Source: Achatina immaculata (lineage: Eukaryota; Mollusca; Gastropoda; Stylommatophora; Achatinidae). Taken from it: DNA of 64,000 nucleotides. The notes under the pieces are model-generated. The model worked only from the letters and a program-made list of their open reading frames with translations, ran no database searches and had not been told where the DNA came from. This document shows positions 1 through 11,214 of the stretch, in pieces (the stretch's first letter is position 1; each line of letters begins with the position of its first letter). The translations under genes were made by a program, and so were the position numbers. Location of the stretch: assembly GCA_009760885.1 (NCBI GenBank), contig CM019713.1, positions 6,797,266-6,861,265 of the forward strand, in the 5' to 3' direction.

Positions 1-92
1 CAAGAAAAGTAACTAATATATTAGATAATTAGCTACAATAAAGGTAATTATTATATTAGATAATTAGTTACAAGAAAGGTAATTAATATAAC
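1..92. repeat. 35-bp AT-rich tandem repeat
   Basis: The motif gtaaYtaWtatattagataattag recurs at positions 9, 44 and 79, a 35-bp period with about 2.5 copies. It may continue left of the window. Confidence 0.8.
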
Positions 93-95
93 GTT

Positions 96-227
96 GTTAA
101 AAAAGACATTTTCAATGTAGTTCTTGCCTCATCATCTTCTTGCAGTCACTACTGAACTACGTTAAAAAAAAGACATTTTCAATGTAGTTCTTGCCTCATC
201 ATCTTCTTGCAGTCACTACTGAACTAC
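96..227. repeat. 65-bp tandem duplication
   Basis: Two adjacent copies (96-160 and 161-227) differ only by two extra A bases in an A-run, so the duplication is recent. No coding meaning is seen. Confidence 0.9.
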
Positions 228-269
228 GTTGTTTGAGAACCCAACTTGGTGATTGGCCAGTTAGCTTGA

Positions 270-720
270 CAGACAGACAGACAGACAGGCAGGCAGACCA
301 TCATTCTACTTCATTCATTCTCCACGGTTCCTGTCCAGAATTCGTGGAATCACAATCTCGACAAAGAATCAATAGACCTTCAGAGACAGGCTACAATCTT
401 TGTCAGAACCGGTAAAGTGAAAAAAAAAAGGAAAAGTAAGAAGCGAAAGTCCTGAAAAATCACAGGATTACTTCCCCTGGCGGGAATCCTCGGTCACTCC
501 TAACGTTTCTTTTTCAAATTTCCAGCAGGGAAGAGGCTTTTGTCTGTGATTATAGGAATGGAACTGGAATGCGACGGAGTGAAAGTGATTTCTGAGTATC
601 GATGTGACTTATGAAAGAGAAGGTGCTGAAGTGATTTATATAGTTGCAGGTGCGAAAGTTATTTCTCTAAATAATGAACACGAGCCTTGGTATAAATGGC
701 AGTTGGAATAGGTTGTAAAA
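270..720. other. Unassigned, with short (GACA)n
   Basis: A short (GACA)/(GGCA) microsatellite lies at about 270-298. I see no gene or known repeat in the remainder. Short open frames here have no recognisable motif. Confidence 0.6.
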
Positions 721-1035
721 AAGATTGTGGGAGAGAGACAGACAGACAGACAGAAAAGAGAGAGAGAGAGAGAGATAGAGAGAAAGAGTTTAAACATATA
801 AATAAACCAGTGGGGAGAGAGAACGAAAAGGAGTTTAAACATGAGCGAGAACGAGAGAGTGAGAGAGAGAGAGAGTTAGGGAGAGTAAGAATTAAAAAGA
901 GAGAGAAAATTAGAGAGAGTGAGAGTCAGAGAGAGAGAGAGAGTTAGAGAAAGAGAGAAAGCGAGAGTTAGAAAGATAGAGAGAGAGAAAGTTAGAGAGA
1001 GAGTGAGAGTTAGAGTGAAAGCTAAGAGAGAGAGA
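720..1035. repeat. GA-rich low-complexity tract
   Basis: Almost pure purine on the plus strand, built from GAGA, GACA and GAGTTAGA words. One early satellite-like unit (aaacatataaataaac followed by cagtggg) sits at about 790-815, so this is probably a decayed edge of the satellite that follows. Confidence 0.85.
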
Positions 1036-1905
1036 GAGAGAGTTTGAACTTTATAAATAAACAAGTGGGGGAGAGACAGAACGAGAGAGAGAGTTTGAAC
1101 TTTATAAATAAACAAGTGGGAGAGAGACAGAACGAGAAAGAGGGAGAGTTTAAACATATAAATAAACAAGTGGGGGAGAGACAGAACGAGAAAGAGGGAG
1201 AATTTAAACATATAAATAAACAAGTGGGGGAGAGACAGAACGAGAAAGAGGGAGAGTTTAAACATATAAATAAACAAGTGGGGGAGAGACAGAACGAGAA
1301 AGAGGGAGAGTTTAAACATATAAATAACAAGTGGGAGAGAGACAGAACGAGAAAGAGGGAGAGTTTAAACATATAAATAAACAAGTGGGGGAGAGACAGA
1401 ACGAGAAAGAGGGAGAGTTTAAACATATAAATAAACAAGTGGGAGAGAGATAGAACGAGAGGGAGAGTTTAAACATATAAATAAACAAGTGGGGGAGAGA
1501 CAGAACGAGAAAGAGGGAGAGTTTAAACATACAAATAAACAACTGGGAGAGAGACAGAACGAGAGGGAGAGTTTAAACATATAAATAAACAAGTGGGGGA
1601 GAGACAGAACGAGAAAGAGGGAGAGTTTAAACATACAAATAAACAACTGGGAGAGAGACAGAACGAGAGGGAGAGTTTAAACATATAAATAAACAATGGG
1701 AGAGAGACAGAACGAGAAAGAGGGAGAGTTTAAACATAAATAAACAATGGGAGAGAGATAGAACGAGAGGGAGAGTTTAAACATATAAATAAACAAGTGG
1801 GAGAGAGACAGAACGAGAAAGAGGGAGAGTTTAAACATATAAATAAACAAGTGGGAGAGAGACAGAACGAGAGGGAGAGTTTAAACATATAAAAAACAAG
1901 AGAAA
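1036..1905. repeat. 54-bp satellite array A
   Basis: About 17 tandem units. The TTT of 'gtttaaac' recurs at 1149, 1203 and 1257, giving a 54-bp period. Some units lack about 7 bp. Each unit carries catataaataaacaagtgg and then a GA-rich half. Long minus-strand open frames (876-1319, 1022-1438) are only polypyrimidine translation rich in Leu, Ser and Phe. Confidence 0.95.
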
Positions 1906-2712
1906 ACGAGAAAGACAGGGAGAGTGTAAGCATATAAATAAACCAGTGGGAAGAGAGAACGAGAAAGACAGAGAGAGTGTAAGCATATAAATAAACCAGT
2001 GGGGAAAGAGAACGAGAAAGACAGAGAGAGTGTAAGCATATAAATAAACCAGTGGGGAGAGAGAACGAGAAAGACAGAGAGAGTGTAAGCATATAAATAA
2101 ACCAGTGGGGAAAGAGAACGAGAAAGACAGAGAGAGTGTAAGCATATAAATAAACCAGTGGAGAAAGAGAACGAGAAAGACAGAGAGAGTGTAAGCATAT
2201 AAATAAACCAGTGGGGAAAGAGAACAAGAAAGACAGAGAGAGTGTAAGCATATAAATAAACCAGTGGGGAAAGAGAACGAGAAAGACAGAGAGAGTGTAA
2301 GCATATAAATAAACCAGTGGGGAGAGAGAACGAGAAAGACAGAGAGAGTGTAAGCATATAAATAAACCAGTGGGGAGAGAGAACGAGAAAGACAGAGAGA
2401 GTGTAAGCATATAAATAAACCAGTGGGGAGAGAGAACGAGAAAGACAGAGAGATTGTAAGCATATAAATAAACCAGTGGGGAGAGAGAACGAGAAAGACA
2501 GAGAGAGAGTGTAAGCATATAAATAAACCAGTGGGGAGAGAGAACGAGAAAGACAGAGAGAGTGTAAGCATATAAATAAACCAGTGGGGAGAGAGAACGA
2601 GAAAGACAGAGAGAGTGTAAGCATATAAATAAACCAGTGGGAGAGAGAACAAGAAAGAGAGAGAGAGTGTGTGTGTGTGTGTGTAAGCATATAAATAAAC
2701 CAGTGGGAGAGA
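1905..2712. repeat. 53-bp satellite array B
   Basis: About 15 tandem units of a variant of array A, with 'gtgtaagcatataaataaac' in place of 'gtttaaacatataaataaac'. 'gtgt' recurs at 1924 and 1977, a 53-bp period. A (GT)n expansion at about 2668-2684 sits inside the last complete unit. Three overlapping minus-strand frames of about 300 codons are open throughout because this strand's repeat is polypyrimidine; they are not genes. Confidence 0.95.
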
Positions 2713-4790
2713 CAACTAAAAACACCGGCAGGAAAGCTGGTTATAGTGGTCAGAAGCGGGTAAGGATACCCGACTAACATTCCGACAAAACGTGCCTATA
2801 GCAATAAATGACACAAATTTGATACATAATCGTCATTCCCGTCATCGTCCTCATCAAAAAGGTGCCATATTCACAATGAAGATAGACTTTACTGGATCTG
2901 GCACGCTTGCGCTGCGTCTTATATTGTACTCAGGGACCCCCGAGAGACATTTTGTAAGACGATGCAAAACCTACCCCAGACCCCCCCCCACCCCGCCCCT
3001 CGCGCCACTTGTCTGTTTTCATCCACTACGTGCTCCCCAAATGCAATGCACGAGCTGGACCCCTCTCGTGGGGCCTGAATCAACACCCAAACCGTTTCTG
3101 TGTGATCTCTTTGATGTCGTTTCCCCACTTTCGCCATCAATCTCTCTGTCTCGCTTCTGCTTGTGTCCTGACCTTGACGTTCAGTTAATTTTCCTGGTGC
3201 ACGTTTTCATGCCTATATATAGTGTGCGGACGTGTGCGTGCGTGTGTGTGTGTGTATACACACTTCCATCATAATCTGTTGCTTTTCATTGTTTCTTCGG
3301 CTTCGTTTGTTTCAAAACAATTGTTCTAGACGTGAAAAGAATGTAGAAAACATTCTGAATATTTATTTTCCTACGTTTTATGTGTTCTTTTCTACATTAT
3401 TTTCTAATGTGAAAGATATTTTCTGCATTCCTGTTTTGCTTTCTAAGAGATAGCAAAGTGAACCGAAAAAAAAGCACAAAAAAGGTTGAAATATCGTGCA
3501 ATTTCATCCAAATTTTCAGCACAAAATTCATGCTAAGTTTAAGTTCAGCACAGACAGACAGACACAGACTGGCTGGTTTGGATTACGCGAAACAAATTCG
3601 CTTTTTTCAAAATGATTGTACAAAGCAAACTTTATGAATAAGAACTTTAATGTAAATCCAGCAAATGTAGATAAATAGGACGAGACAAAAAAAAAGGCGC
3701 CGAAAGGGTGGGAGGGGGGGGGGAGAGAAGAGAGAATAAAACAGTGTACAGTCTGACCTCCAGAGAGAGTTATATGAGAGGATGGCATGAGACTGGTGCA
3801 CATGGGTGCACAGCACTAAAGCAGAATAGTTTTATGAAGAAGGAATTTAGAATGGCAGGCACATTCTCTGCTGACAAGCAAACGCATAAAGGGCCGGTAT
3901 AATGGAAGGGTGTGTCTGCTGCCTACAATTATTAACTTCTCGTCTTGTTGCTATTGCACAAATGCTTCTATGGTTGAGCCAGTTTGCAAAATCTAGTGAA
4001 CAGCAACTCAACGAGACACCCAGGCTCTCAACAGTTCTACAACAGAACACCAAATAATGAACTGTACTACCACTGCAACCTGCAGTCAATCAGCTCCACC
4101 AACATTCAACAATCCAAGAGAAACTGAAGCAAAGCTGCAGTTTAGCAAATACTCAATACAACATTTACTGATGGAGTAAAATGAAGGGATGATCTCATGA
4201 GTAGGAAATGTAGCTTATCAGGCTGAGAAGACAAAGAAGAAAAAAAAACAAGATTCCCGGCGTTAAATATTCAACACCTTGTAGGAAGAAACTTGAACAA
4301 CTGACTTACAACAAAATACACATACTTACAAAAACATCCAAACTGAAATCACCTCTATATAACAAAACTCTTTAAAATATTACACATCTCACAAGAAGAC
4401 TCTACAAACAAACAAAAAACAAACAAACAAATACATATAATACACATCAAAAGATATCACTTATTCTTTTCCATGTTAAAAAAAACAACAACTATATCTA
4501 CTGAGGAGAGAGCTCCTGGGTGAAGCGTCTTCTCTCTCGGGGCTAACAAAAGAAAATAATGCTCCGGTACCTCCAGACCTTTCCTCCCACACGCTTATGT
4601 TTTTTTAATCCATTCCGGGCCCTCCACCGCCCTCGGCCCCCCCTCCCCACATACACACAATCCCTCTGGACGCGCTCTTAAAATAGGGAAAACCGTTTGG
4701 GGCCCCAGGAACAATGCATTAGCTGGAATACCCCCCTCTCTCTCCCTCCCCCACCCTCTCGATGGCCTTGGATTCACTTACTAGTCAGGG
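2713..4790. other. Unassigned region
   Basis: No recognisable gene or transposon. It contains a C-rich stretch (2970-3005), a (GT)n run (3230-3260), short (GACA)n (3550-3570), a G-run (3708-3722) and AT-rich sequence. Open frames up to 160 codons (2792-3274) have no motif and cross simple sequence. Confidence 0.5.
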
Positions 4791-4794
4791 CCAT

Positions 4795-5262
4795 CATCTC
4801 TGCAGTCCAGATAAACCCAGATCTCCGTCTCAACAGAAACCCAAATCTTCTCAACATAAACCCAAATCTCCTTCTTAACACCCAGATCTCCTCCTCAGCA
4901 TAAACCCAGATCTCCTTTTCAATATAAACCCACATCTCCTTCTCAACATAAATCCAGATCTCCTTCTCAACATAAACCCACATCTCCTTCTCAACATAAA
5001 TCCAGATCTCCTTCTCAACATAAATCCAGATCTCCTTCTCAACATAAATCCAGATCTCCTTCTCAACATAAATCCACATCTCCTTTTCAATATAAATCCA
5101 CATCTCCTTCTCAACATAAATCCAGATCTCCTTCTCAACATAAACCCACATCTCCTTCTCAGCATAAACCCACATCTCCTTCTCAACATAAATCCAGATC
5201 TCCTTCTCAACATAAATCCAGATCTCCTTCTCAACATAAACCCACATCTCCTTCTCAATATG
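4795..5262. repeat. 24-bp minisatellite
   Basis: About 19 units of a 24-mer ending 'agatctccttctcaacataaa', with a BglII-like AGATCT or its variant ACATCT in each unit. The period is eight codons, so two minus-strand frames stay open (4774-5247 and 4875-5258), reading repeats such as MLRRRSGF and VEKEIWIY. I treat these as repeat translation, not a protein. Confidence 0.93.
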
Positions 5263-6490
5263 TCCTTCAGAGTACGGAGAATGCTGGCACTAGTTCTATG
5301 CCAATTTACAAATCCTCCTTTACCCTTGAAATTGCGTTCACGCGGGGCATTTATTAGATTTTTATTCCCAAGTCTTCCATCTTAAGCATATAGTTTATTT
5401 CATCGTGTGTGTTGACGGCTTCTAACATACTAAATACCACTGCCGCAGAATAAACTATCAATTTTTGTTTTGTCTTGTTTTGTTTTTTTTTCCACTAGCT
5501 GTGGAACCGGACGTAATCAATGGCTTTTATTACTGATTTGTACAAGTTAATCTATTTCTATGATCATAATGCTCGCAGCTAAACCTGGTGTATCTTGCCC
5601 TACAGGTAGATATTCAGAACCTTTTGAAGTTGCATTCCCTAACACCAGCGTGTTAGGTATCCATTTTCTAAAGCTGAATAATCTTGAGACAAAGGCGAAT
5701 TATCTATTTGGCTAACAGACTTTAGAGCTAGGGGCTCGGTGACAATGGGTGGTGGGAGAACTCAGCAAATAGATATTGCTCTTTTATGAATTTCAGATCA
5801 GGAGATGACAAGAATAGGTCGGAAGGGACGGGAGCCCTTACTAAGTTAAACTTATGAGCCTGTGCGGTAATTAATCCATCACTGCCTGGAAGGGTCTCCC
5901 AACCGCTTCGGGTGCAAAGGCAGTTCATTATCGATTGTATTACTCTCATTCTTTGCGTCAGTTTAAAAAAAAATATGCTACATATATGCTTTGGTGCGTC
6001 ATATGAAGCAAATAGTACAAGTGATATTGAACACTCGAGGTGTAAATAGACATCTAAGTGGTGAAAATCTATTGGCAGATCAATCTGTCATTTATGTCAC
6101 TCTCCTGCTTCTGTAGACATTAGGAGCCTTGTCAGGTTGGTTTCTGTGTCCTTGGCGCCCTTTAGGTACAAGCCTATACTTTCTCTAAAAAAAAAACTTT
6201 AGGTTTTTGGTCTGAATTATCTAGATAATGCCCTTCTTCGTTTATGTAATTTTCCATTCCAATCATTTGTCGATGGAAACTGGAACTTGAAACCTCTGCT
6301 CGGAATGATTTTGCAGGTAATAACAGCCTTCGTTCAATTTTTTTTTTGTTTTTTGTCTGCTTAAAAAAATTAGGATAGGATCTGGGAAAAGAACTGATAA
6401 ATAAAATAAATAAAATATTAGAGTTTTTGTTTCGTCGAATGTCGCGGACGAATTGAAGTCTCTTGTATAAAACGAGGCTTATGGCAGCTG
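5263..6490. other. Unassigned region
   Basis: AT-rich sequence with several poly-T/A runs. No coding similarity recognised on either strand. Confidence 0.5.
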
Positions 6491-6494
6491 CCTG

Positions 6495-7372
6495 TTCTGT
6501 TCAGGATTGCACGATTCTATTTCCATTTTGCCGCTGAAATATTGTGGTGCTGAAAATGTTAAAATGGGCGAAGTAAAGATCAGAAGAAAGAAAGTAAACA
6601 ACATCAGATATGTAAATGACACACTACTGATAGTGGAGAGTAGGAAAGCCTTAGATAAACCCCTAAACGTCATTTGTCTAAAGAAGAAGGTCACAGAAGA
6701 AAACACAAAAAAGGGTTAAACACCAGTGAAACAGAAGTAATGGTAACATTGAAGAAGAACAAAATAACAGAATTCAGATTTCTAGCGCAGGGGAAGACAT
6801 TAAGACAAATCAGTAGATACAAATACTTAGGTATGAGTCGTAACATCAGAGGGCAGGTGTACTGAAGAAATCAGAATCAGGATAGCAATGGCAAAGACAG
6901 CTTTTGGAAAAATGAGGAAGTTATTAGCAAATCAAAAACTGCCATTGCCATTAAGGAGAATGTTCTACGGTGCTATGTAAGACCTATTATACTTTATGAA
7001 AGTGAATTATGAACTACAGAAAAAAAAATTAAAACAAAGAATAAAGACTACTGAAATGTGGTTCTTAAGAAGGATCCTTCGCATACCATGGACAGCCAGA
7101 AAGACAAATGAAGAAGTATTACAGCAGCAAAGGAAATAACTCAAACTAGCGCCATACACAAGAAAAAGACGGAGACGAAAAGGTCGCCAAAAATTGGTCA
7201 TGACTGGAAATATAAATGGCTAAAGACAAAGATGGCGGAGGAGACAGAAATACCTGGATGGCCTGACTTCATGGTTTGGCAGGAAAACAGTAATCGACTT
7301 GATTCGAGACACGGAGGATCGAGCGAGGTGGAGAGAGATGACAGCCTACGCCTATTGGCATGGGTTCATAAG
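6495..7372 (+). pseudogene. LINE reverse transcriptase C-half to 3' end, decayed
   Basis: Remnant of a non-LTR retrotransposon on the plus strand. Reading across frameshifts it shows the catalytic block as NNIRYVNDTLLIVES (6594-6640), where an intact enzyme has YADD, so it is dead. Then follow SRYKYLGM (6810-6835), EMWFLRRILRIPWTARKTNEE (7053-7115) and the tail block RQKYLDGLTSWF ... DRARWREMTAYAYWHG (7245-7365). This is the usual order of RT palm, thumb and C-terminal domain. The best open piece is 70 codons. The 5' end is missing. Clade is undetermined (APE-endonuclease type). Confidence 0.85.
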
Positions 7373-7797
7373 AAAGGGCACAGGACAGCATCAAGATTGT
7401 CTAGTCTGGACTGATTTGTCTGTGGATGAGAGCGTCCGAATGGTGCAACTGATTAAAAAAATAAACCGTATTTTCATGTGAAGGCCGGTTGAAGACCAGC
7501 TAATTCTCTATAAATATCAATGATTCTACACTAGGGATTATCAAATCTGTCTGTCTCAGCATGCTGATTATTAATAATTTTTATTCAAATTCTAGTTTAT
7601 TTTGACAGCTGTACGGTTTGCTGTACGCTGTACCATGAACTCAAAAATGATGGTAATTGGTGACATAAAGACGCACATTTTTAGCAACTGATGCTGAAAA
7701 CGGGGAATATCTGGGAATGGTTTTCCCATTGTATTATATTGTACACACGATAGTCGTTGCGTGAGGGAAATACAAGATAATCTCCTTCAAATTATTC
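7373..7797. other. Unassigned region
   Basis: No gene or known repeat recognised between two LINE fragments. Confidence 0.5.
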
Positions 7798-7799
7798 CA

Positions 7800-8040
7800 T
7801 GCATATGAAACTACATTCACATCACTATCATCATCATGTGCCATGCTTAGAGGCGTCGGCGACCATCTCTCTCCATTTTGTCAAGCCACCTGAGATTTTC
7901 TCCTTTGGTCTATCACTCCCTTTTCTTCCTCTAATTTTCCCTGTTGTCACGATATTTTCAATCTCTCCTCTTTTCATTATATGGCCGACTGTTTCAGTAC
8001 AGGGGACAAAAAAGTTTTGAACGATGTTACTATTCATGAC
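7800..8040 (-). pseudogene. LINE 3' terminal fragment
   Basis: The minus strand reads GHIMKRGEIENIVTTGKI, then PKEKISGGLTKWREMVADASKHGT, then a stop, and ends in an (ATG)n-like tail (plus-strand catcatcatgtgcc at about 7811-7825). This is the conserved C-terminal block (H-x-x-R-R, G-K-I, DASKHGT) of the LINEs seen elsewhere in the window. It lies in the same orientation as the LINE 5' half at 8375-9833, so the two may be one element with an internal deletion. Confidence 0.8.
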
Positions 8041-8266
8041 AGAGGGATGCCCTGTCTGGCCAGCTCCGTAAGTAATTTAAGCTGAATGATGATTGGTTGT
8101 TAGTTGTCCAGCTGAGAGGTTTTTCTTATGATTTGAAAACAGAAGTTAAGAAGCCGTGCGACATAACAGACTTGTTAGTTATTTGAATAGGGTTATGTGT
8201 TACTTTAGGATATTTGGATTTGTAGCGCTGTTAGAATGTAATAGTAGTTCTCTGCTTGTCCTTTTT

Positions 8267-8374
8267 AAAGCTAAGGAACGCGAAGTGCTATTTATGCACT
8301 GAGAAACTAACAGAAATAGCTTCAGAGGTATATATATATATATATATATATAGCACTTCGCGTTCCTTAGCTTT
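8267..8374. repeat. 24-bp perfect inverted repeat around (TA)n
   Basis: Arms 8267-8290 and 8351-8374 are exact reverse complements (24/24). The 60-bp spacer contains a (TA)n run at about 8329-8352. The right arm is LINE reverse transcriptase sequence (minus-strand reading GFVES, a stop, then GTRSAIYIYI), so the palindrome formed at the broken end of that LINE. Confidence 0.95.
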
Positions 8375-9661
8375 CGACAAAGCCTCACTGTTCCCCTGCT
8401 ATCTCTGCTTTAACATTTTGCCTAATCCTTCTCATTATTATCCTTAACAACAGTTTGTTAATACGACATGATAAACTGACCAGTTCGTTGTTCTTCACAT
8501 TCTTGTGCGCCTGCTTTCTTTAGCAGGGTTACAAAGGTGGATACCAGCGCATCATTTGGTATATATCCTTTGTAATAAATATCCTTTAAAAAGTTTTGGG
8601 ATAATTTTTGTGCCATATTCCCCCCCCCCTTTCCCCGAGAGCATTTATTTCTTCAATTGCAGTATTGTCTTGTCTGGTTCAGTTGCTTCCCTTGTTTCAG
8701 GTGTTTCACAGCGTCTACGATGTCTTCTTCTAGACTTGGTGGTCCCTATAAGTTTTTGTCTGGTAATATTTCCGGTCTTTCTCTACCATATAAGTCATCT
8801 GTGTATTCTGTACATCTGTCTAGTATTTCTCCTGTGTTCATTAGTATATTTCCTTTTTTCTGATTCCAAACAGCCTGTAGTATGCCTTCCTTTCTTCCCT
8901 GTTAATTCATTTATACGTTTGTGCACAGTTTTAGTGTGTATATTCTGATGCTCTTCTATCTGTCCACGTGGTTCTTCTGTCCACTTTTTTAAAGTTTATT
9001 TACATTTATGTTTGATTTCTCTGTTCATGTTTTGGTATTCTTCTCTGTTGTTTTTAATTTGTATCTTTTTATCCATCATGTTCACTATTTCTTCCGATAT
9101 CTATATTTTCTTACCAATTTTTTTTTCCCCTAGAATTTCTTTTCTTGTTTTTGGATGGAATCCCGAAGGATTTTCCATTGTTCATCAGTATTCAGCATCT
9201 AAGCACTTGCGTTTGTATCGACCAGGTTTTTATCTCTAATTTCTTCATTCTCTGTAATAAGGTCTACATTAAATTTGATGTTTTCCACCTTTCTACCAAT
9301 TTTCTTTAGCTTTATTCTGATATTCCCAATCAGGGGACGTGGTCACTTATACAATCTTCTCCTGGCCGTGCTTTGTTTGTTAATGATGCATTTCTATCTC
9401 TCTTATTTATAAGAGTATAGTCTATTTGATTAGATATCTTCTGGTCAGGGTTGTGCCATGTTGCAAGTCTTCGAGAAGTCTGTTGAAACAATGTGTTTCC
9501 TATAATAATGTCGTGTGTTCCACCCCAAAAGAGACATGGAGAAGAACAACAGAAAGGATGTTGAGCAACAGAGGGCTCACCTGGGCAAGAACGGAAAAAA
9601 AGGCAAAGGACAGGCATTTGTGGAAAACCCTTGCGGAAGCCCCATGTACCCTGGGCACTTG

Positions 9662-9702
<41 letters not shown>

Positions 9703-9833
9703 CCAGCCCATTCTATTAGTGTTTCTCCTCTTTCTTTTCTCTCTCCTAAACCGCATTTGCCAACATCCTTCCCCTTACTAGTTTTAGCGGTAAAGTCTCC
9801 CATTATTATATTTACACTTCTGTATTGTTTTAC
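8375..9833 (-). pseudogene. LINE 5' half: endonuclease to first RT motif
   Basis: Minus-strand non-LTR retrotransposon remnant. From its 5' side it reads MGDFTAKTSKGKDVGKCGLG (9744-9803; the catalytic GDFNAK block of the APE endonuclease), IIGNTLFQQ, WHNPDQKISNQIDYTLINKR (9390-9455) and ARPGEDCISDH (endonuclease C-terminal SDH; canonical GADCGSDH). A long linker decayed by stops follows, then ILLRIIMRRIRQNVKAEIAGEQ (near 8400-8460), the start of the reverse transcriptase, where it breaks into the palindrome. It is interrupted by a nested LINE tail (about 9516-9700) and abuts a MITE at 9834. Confidence 0.85.
9516..9700 (+). mobile_element. Nested LINE 3' tail with (GA)n
   Basis: The plus strand reads PKETWRRTTERMLSNRGLTW ... 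KKAKDRHLWKTLAEAPCTLGTWG, then a stop, the typical last ~45 residues of a LINE C-terminus, followed by (GA)n at 9666-9698. It splits the minus-strand endonuclease between LIEWA and IIGNTLFQ. The minus-strand frame 9330-9803 stays open by chance across the insert. I could not see a clear target duplication. Confidence 0.75.
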
Positions 9834-10083
9834 AGCACTCTTTCACTCAGATTTAGCGCGGGCCTGGTTGGTAGATCTTGAAACCTAGTGCGACTCAAAG
9901 CTCAGAGCGATATTTAGGTAAAGTCTAAATAACATGAAAAAGTAGCACATTTCTAACTCAGTGCACATTTTTCGAATTACAAAGTAGCTTTCTTCCAATG
10001 TCTTTCTACCAGAATTTCTCTTCAAAGTTCGTTCTAGCCGAGCATGGAAATTAATCCAACATTATAGGGAGCGAAAGAGTTAA
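9834..10083. mobile_element. TTAA-type MITE, copy 1
   Basis: A ~250-bp non-coding element ending in ...gagcgaaagagttaa, the inverse of the family terminus TTAACTCTTTCACTCC. The left end is mutated (agca in place of TTAA, then CTCTTTCACT). The interior matches copies at 25.5, 36.4 and 58.4 kb, e.g. 'atgaaaaagtagcacatttctaac' and 'gagcatggaaattaatcca'. TTAA ends are typical of the piggyBac superfamily; that assignment is inference. It appears to have inserted in the neighbouring LINE. Confidence 0.8.
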
Positions 10084-10660
10084 CATTGTTTTGTCTGATT
10101 ATTTGCAAAATTAGAAAAAAAAAAGGGGGCGGGGGTCGCAGTGTCTCCAAGGAAAATTGTGCCAACGGATTTTAAATGTTCATATTAGATTGCAGTGCAT
10201 TGTTTTTTCCCCCAGAACAAAGCTGCATCCAGTTATCTTCTTAAAAGCAGAACAGAACAGAACAAAAACTTTAACAGATCGATTAGGGCATGTGAATAAA
10301 ATGTGAAAAACACCCACGAACCTCGGGAGATACCTTAGATACAGGTTTACAATTACAATTTCTTATTTCTGTATATTATTTATTTCTGCTAGGGCCGCAA
10401 AGACGTTGCTATAAGGCTAATATGTTCCCACAGCTAAGAACACTGCTGTCACCCTTCTGAGAGTTCGATGAATCATTCGTTAAATGAATGTTCTAAAATG
10501 TAAAGATTGTTCTAAAATGTTTTAGAATGTTCTAAAATATAAAAGAGCCAAGCTGTGAAAGGTATTCAGAGATCAAATTAACGAGAAAACATCAACGATC
10601 AGTTTCACAGAAGTAACATTGAGCGCAAATACAGAGAAAGAACAGCAGAGAAAGAGACAA
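10084..10660. other. Unassigned region
   Basis: AT-rich. Repeated 'gttctaaaatg' words lie at 10490-10545. No gene recognised. Confidence 0.5.
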
Positions 10661-10663
10661 TAG

Positions 10664-11203
10664 AAGAGAGACAGAGAGAGAGAGTGTGTGTGTGTCTGTG
10701 TGTGTTTGAGAGAGAGTGTGTAAGAGAGAGTGAGTGTGTGTGGGAGAGAGTAAGTGTGTGAGAGTGTGTGTGTGTTTGAGAAAGTGACTGTGTATGAGAG
10801 TGAGTGTGTGTGAGAGTGTGTGTATGAGGATGTGAGAGAGAGAGAGAATGTGAGAGAGTGTGTGTGTGAGAGACTGTGTGTGAGAGAGTGTGTGAGAGAG
10901 AATGTGTGAGAGAGAGTATATGTGTGAGAGAGAGTGTGTGTGAGAGAGAATGTGTGTGTATGAGAGAGTGCGTGTGCGTGAGAGAGAGTGTGTGAGAGAG
11001 AATGTGTGTGACAGAGTGTGTGTGAGAGCGTGTGATAGAGAGAGTGTGTGTGAGAGAGAATTTATGTCAGAGAGAGTGTGTATGAGAGACAGTGTGTGCG
11101 AGAGAGAGTGTGAGAGAGAGAATGTGAGAGAGAGTGTGTGTGAGAGAGAGTGTGTGTGTGAGAGAGAATGTGTGTGAGAGAGAGTGTGTGAGAGAGAACG
11201 GGA
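10664..11203. repeat. (GA)/(GT) low-complexity tract
   Basis: About 540 bp of interspersed GAGA and TGTG words. Its right end forms a 13-bp inverted repeat (11191-11203 with 11222-11234). Open frames here (10950-11177 plus, 11067-11291 minus) are repeat translation. Confidence 0.95.
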
Positions 11204-11214
11204 TAAACATCTGT

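Noticed and set aside
1730..2780. Minus-strand open frames of 294-331 codons
   Set aside because: They translate the 53/54-bp polypyrimidine satellite in three overlapping frames at once; there is no protein signal beyond the repeat.
4774..5258. 127-157 codon frames rich in Arg or Glu
   Set aside because: Translation of a 24-bp minisatellite with period divisible by three.
5638..5690. Repeat shared with 43440-43490
   Set aside because: Only ~25 matching positions around 'ccctaacac'; too short to call a family.
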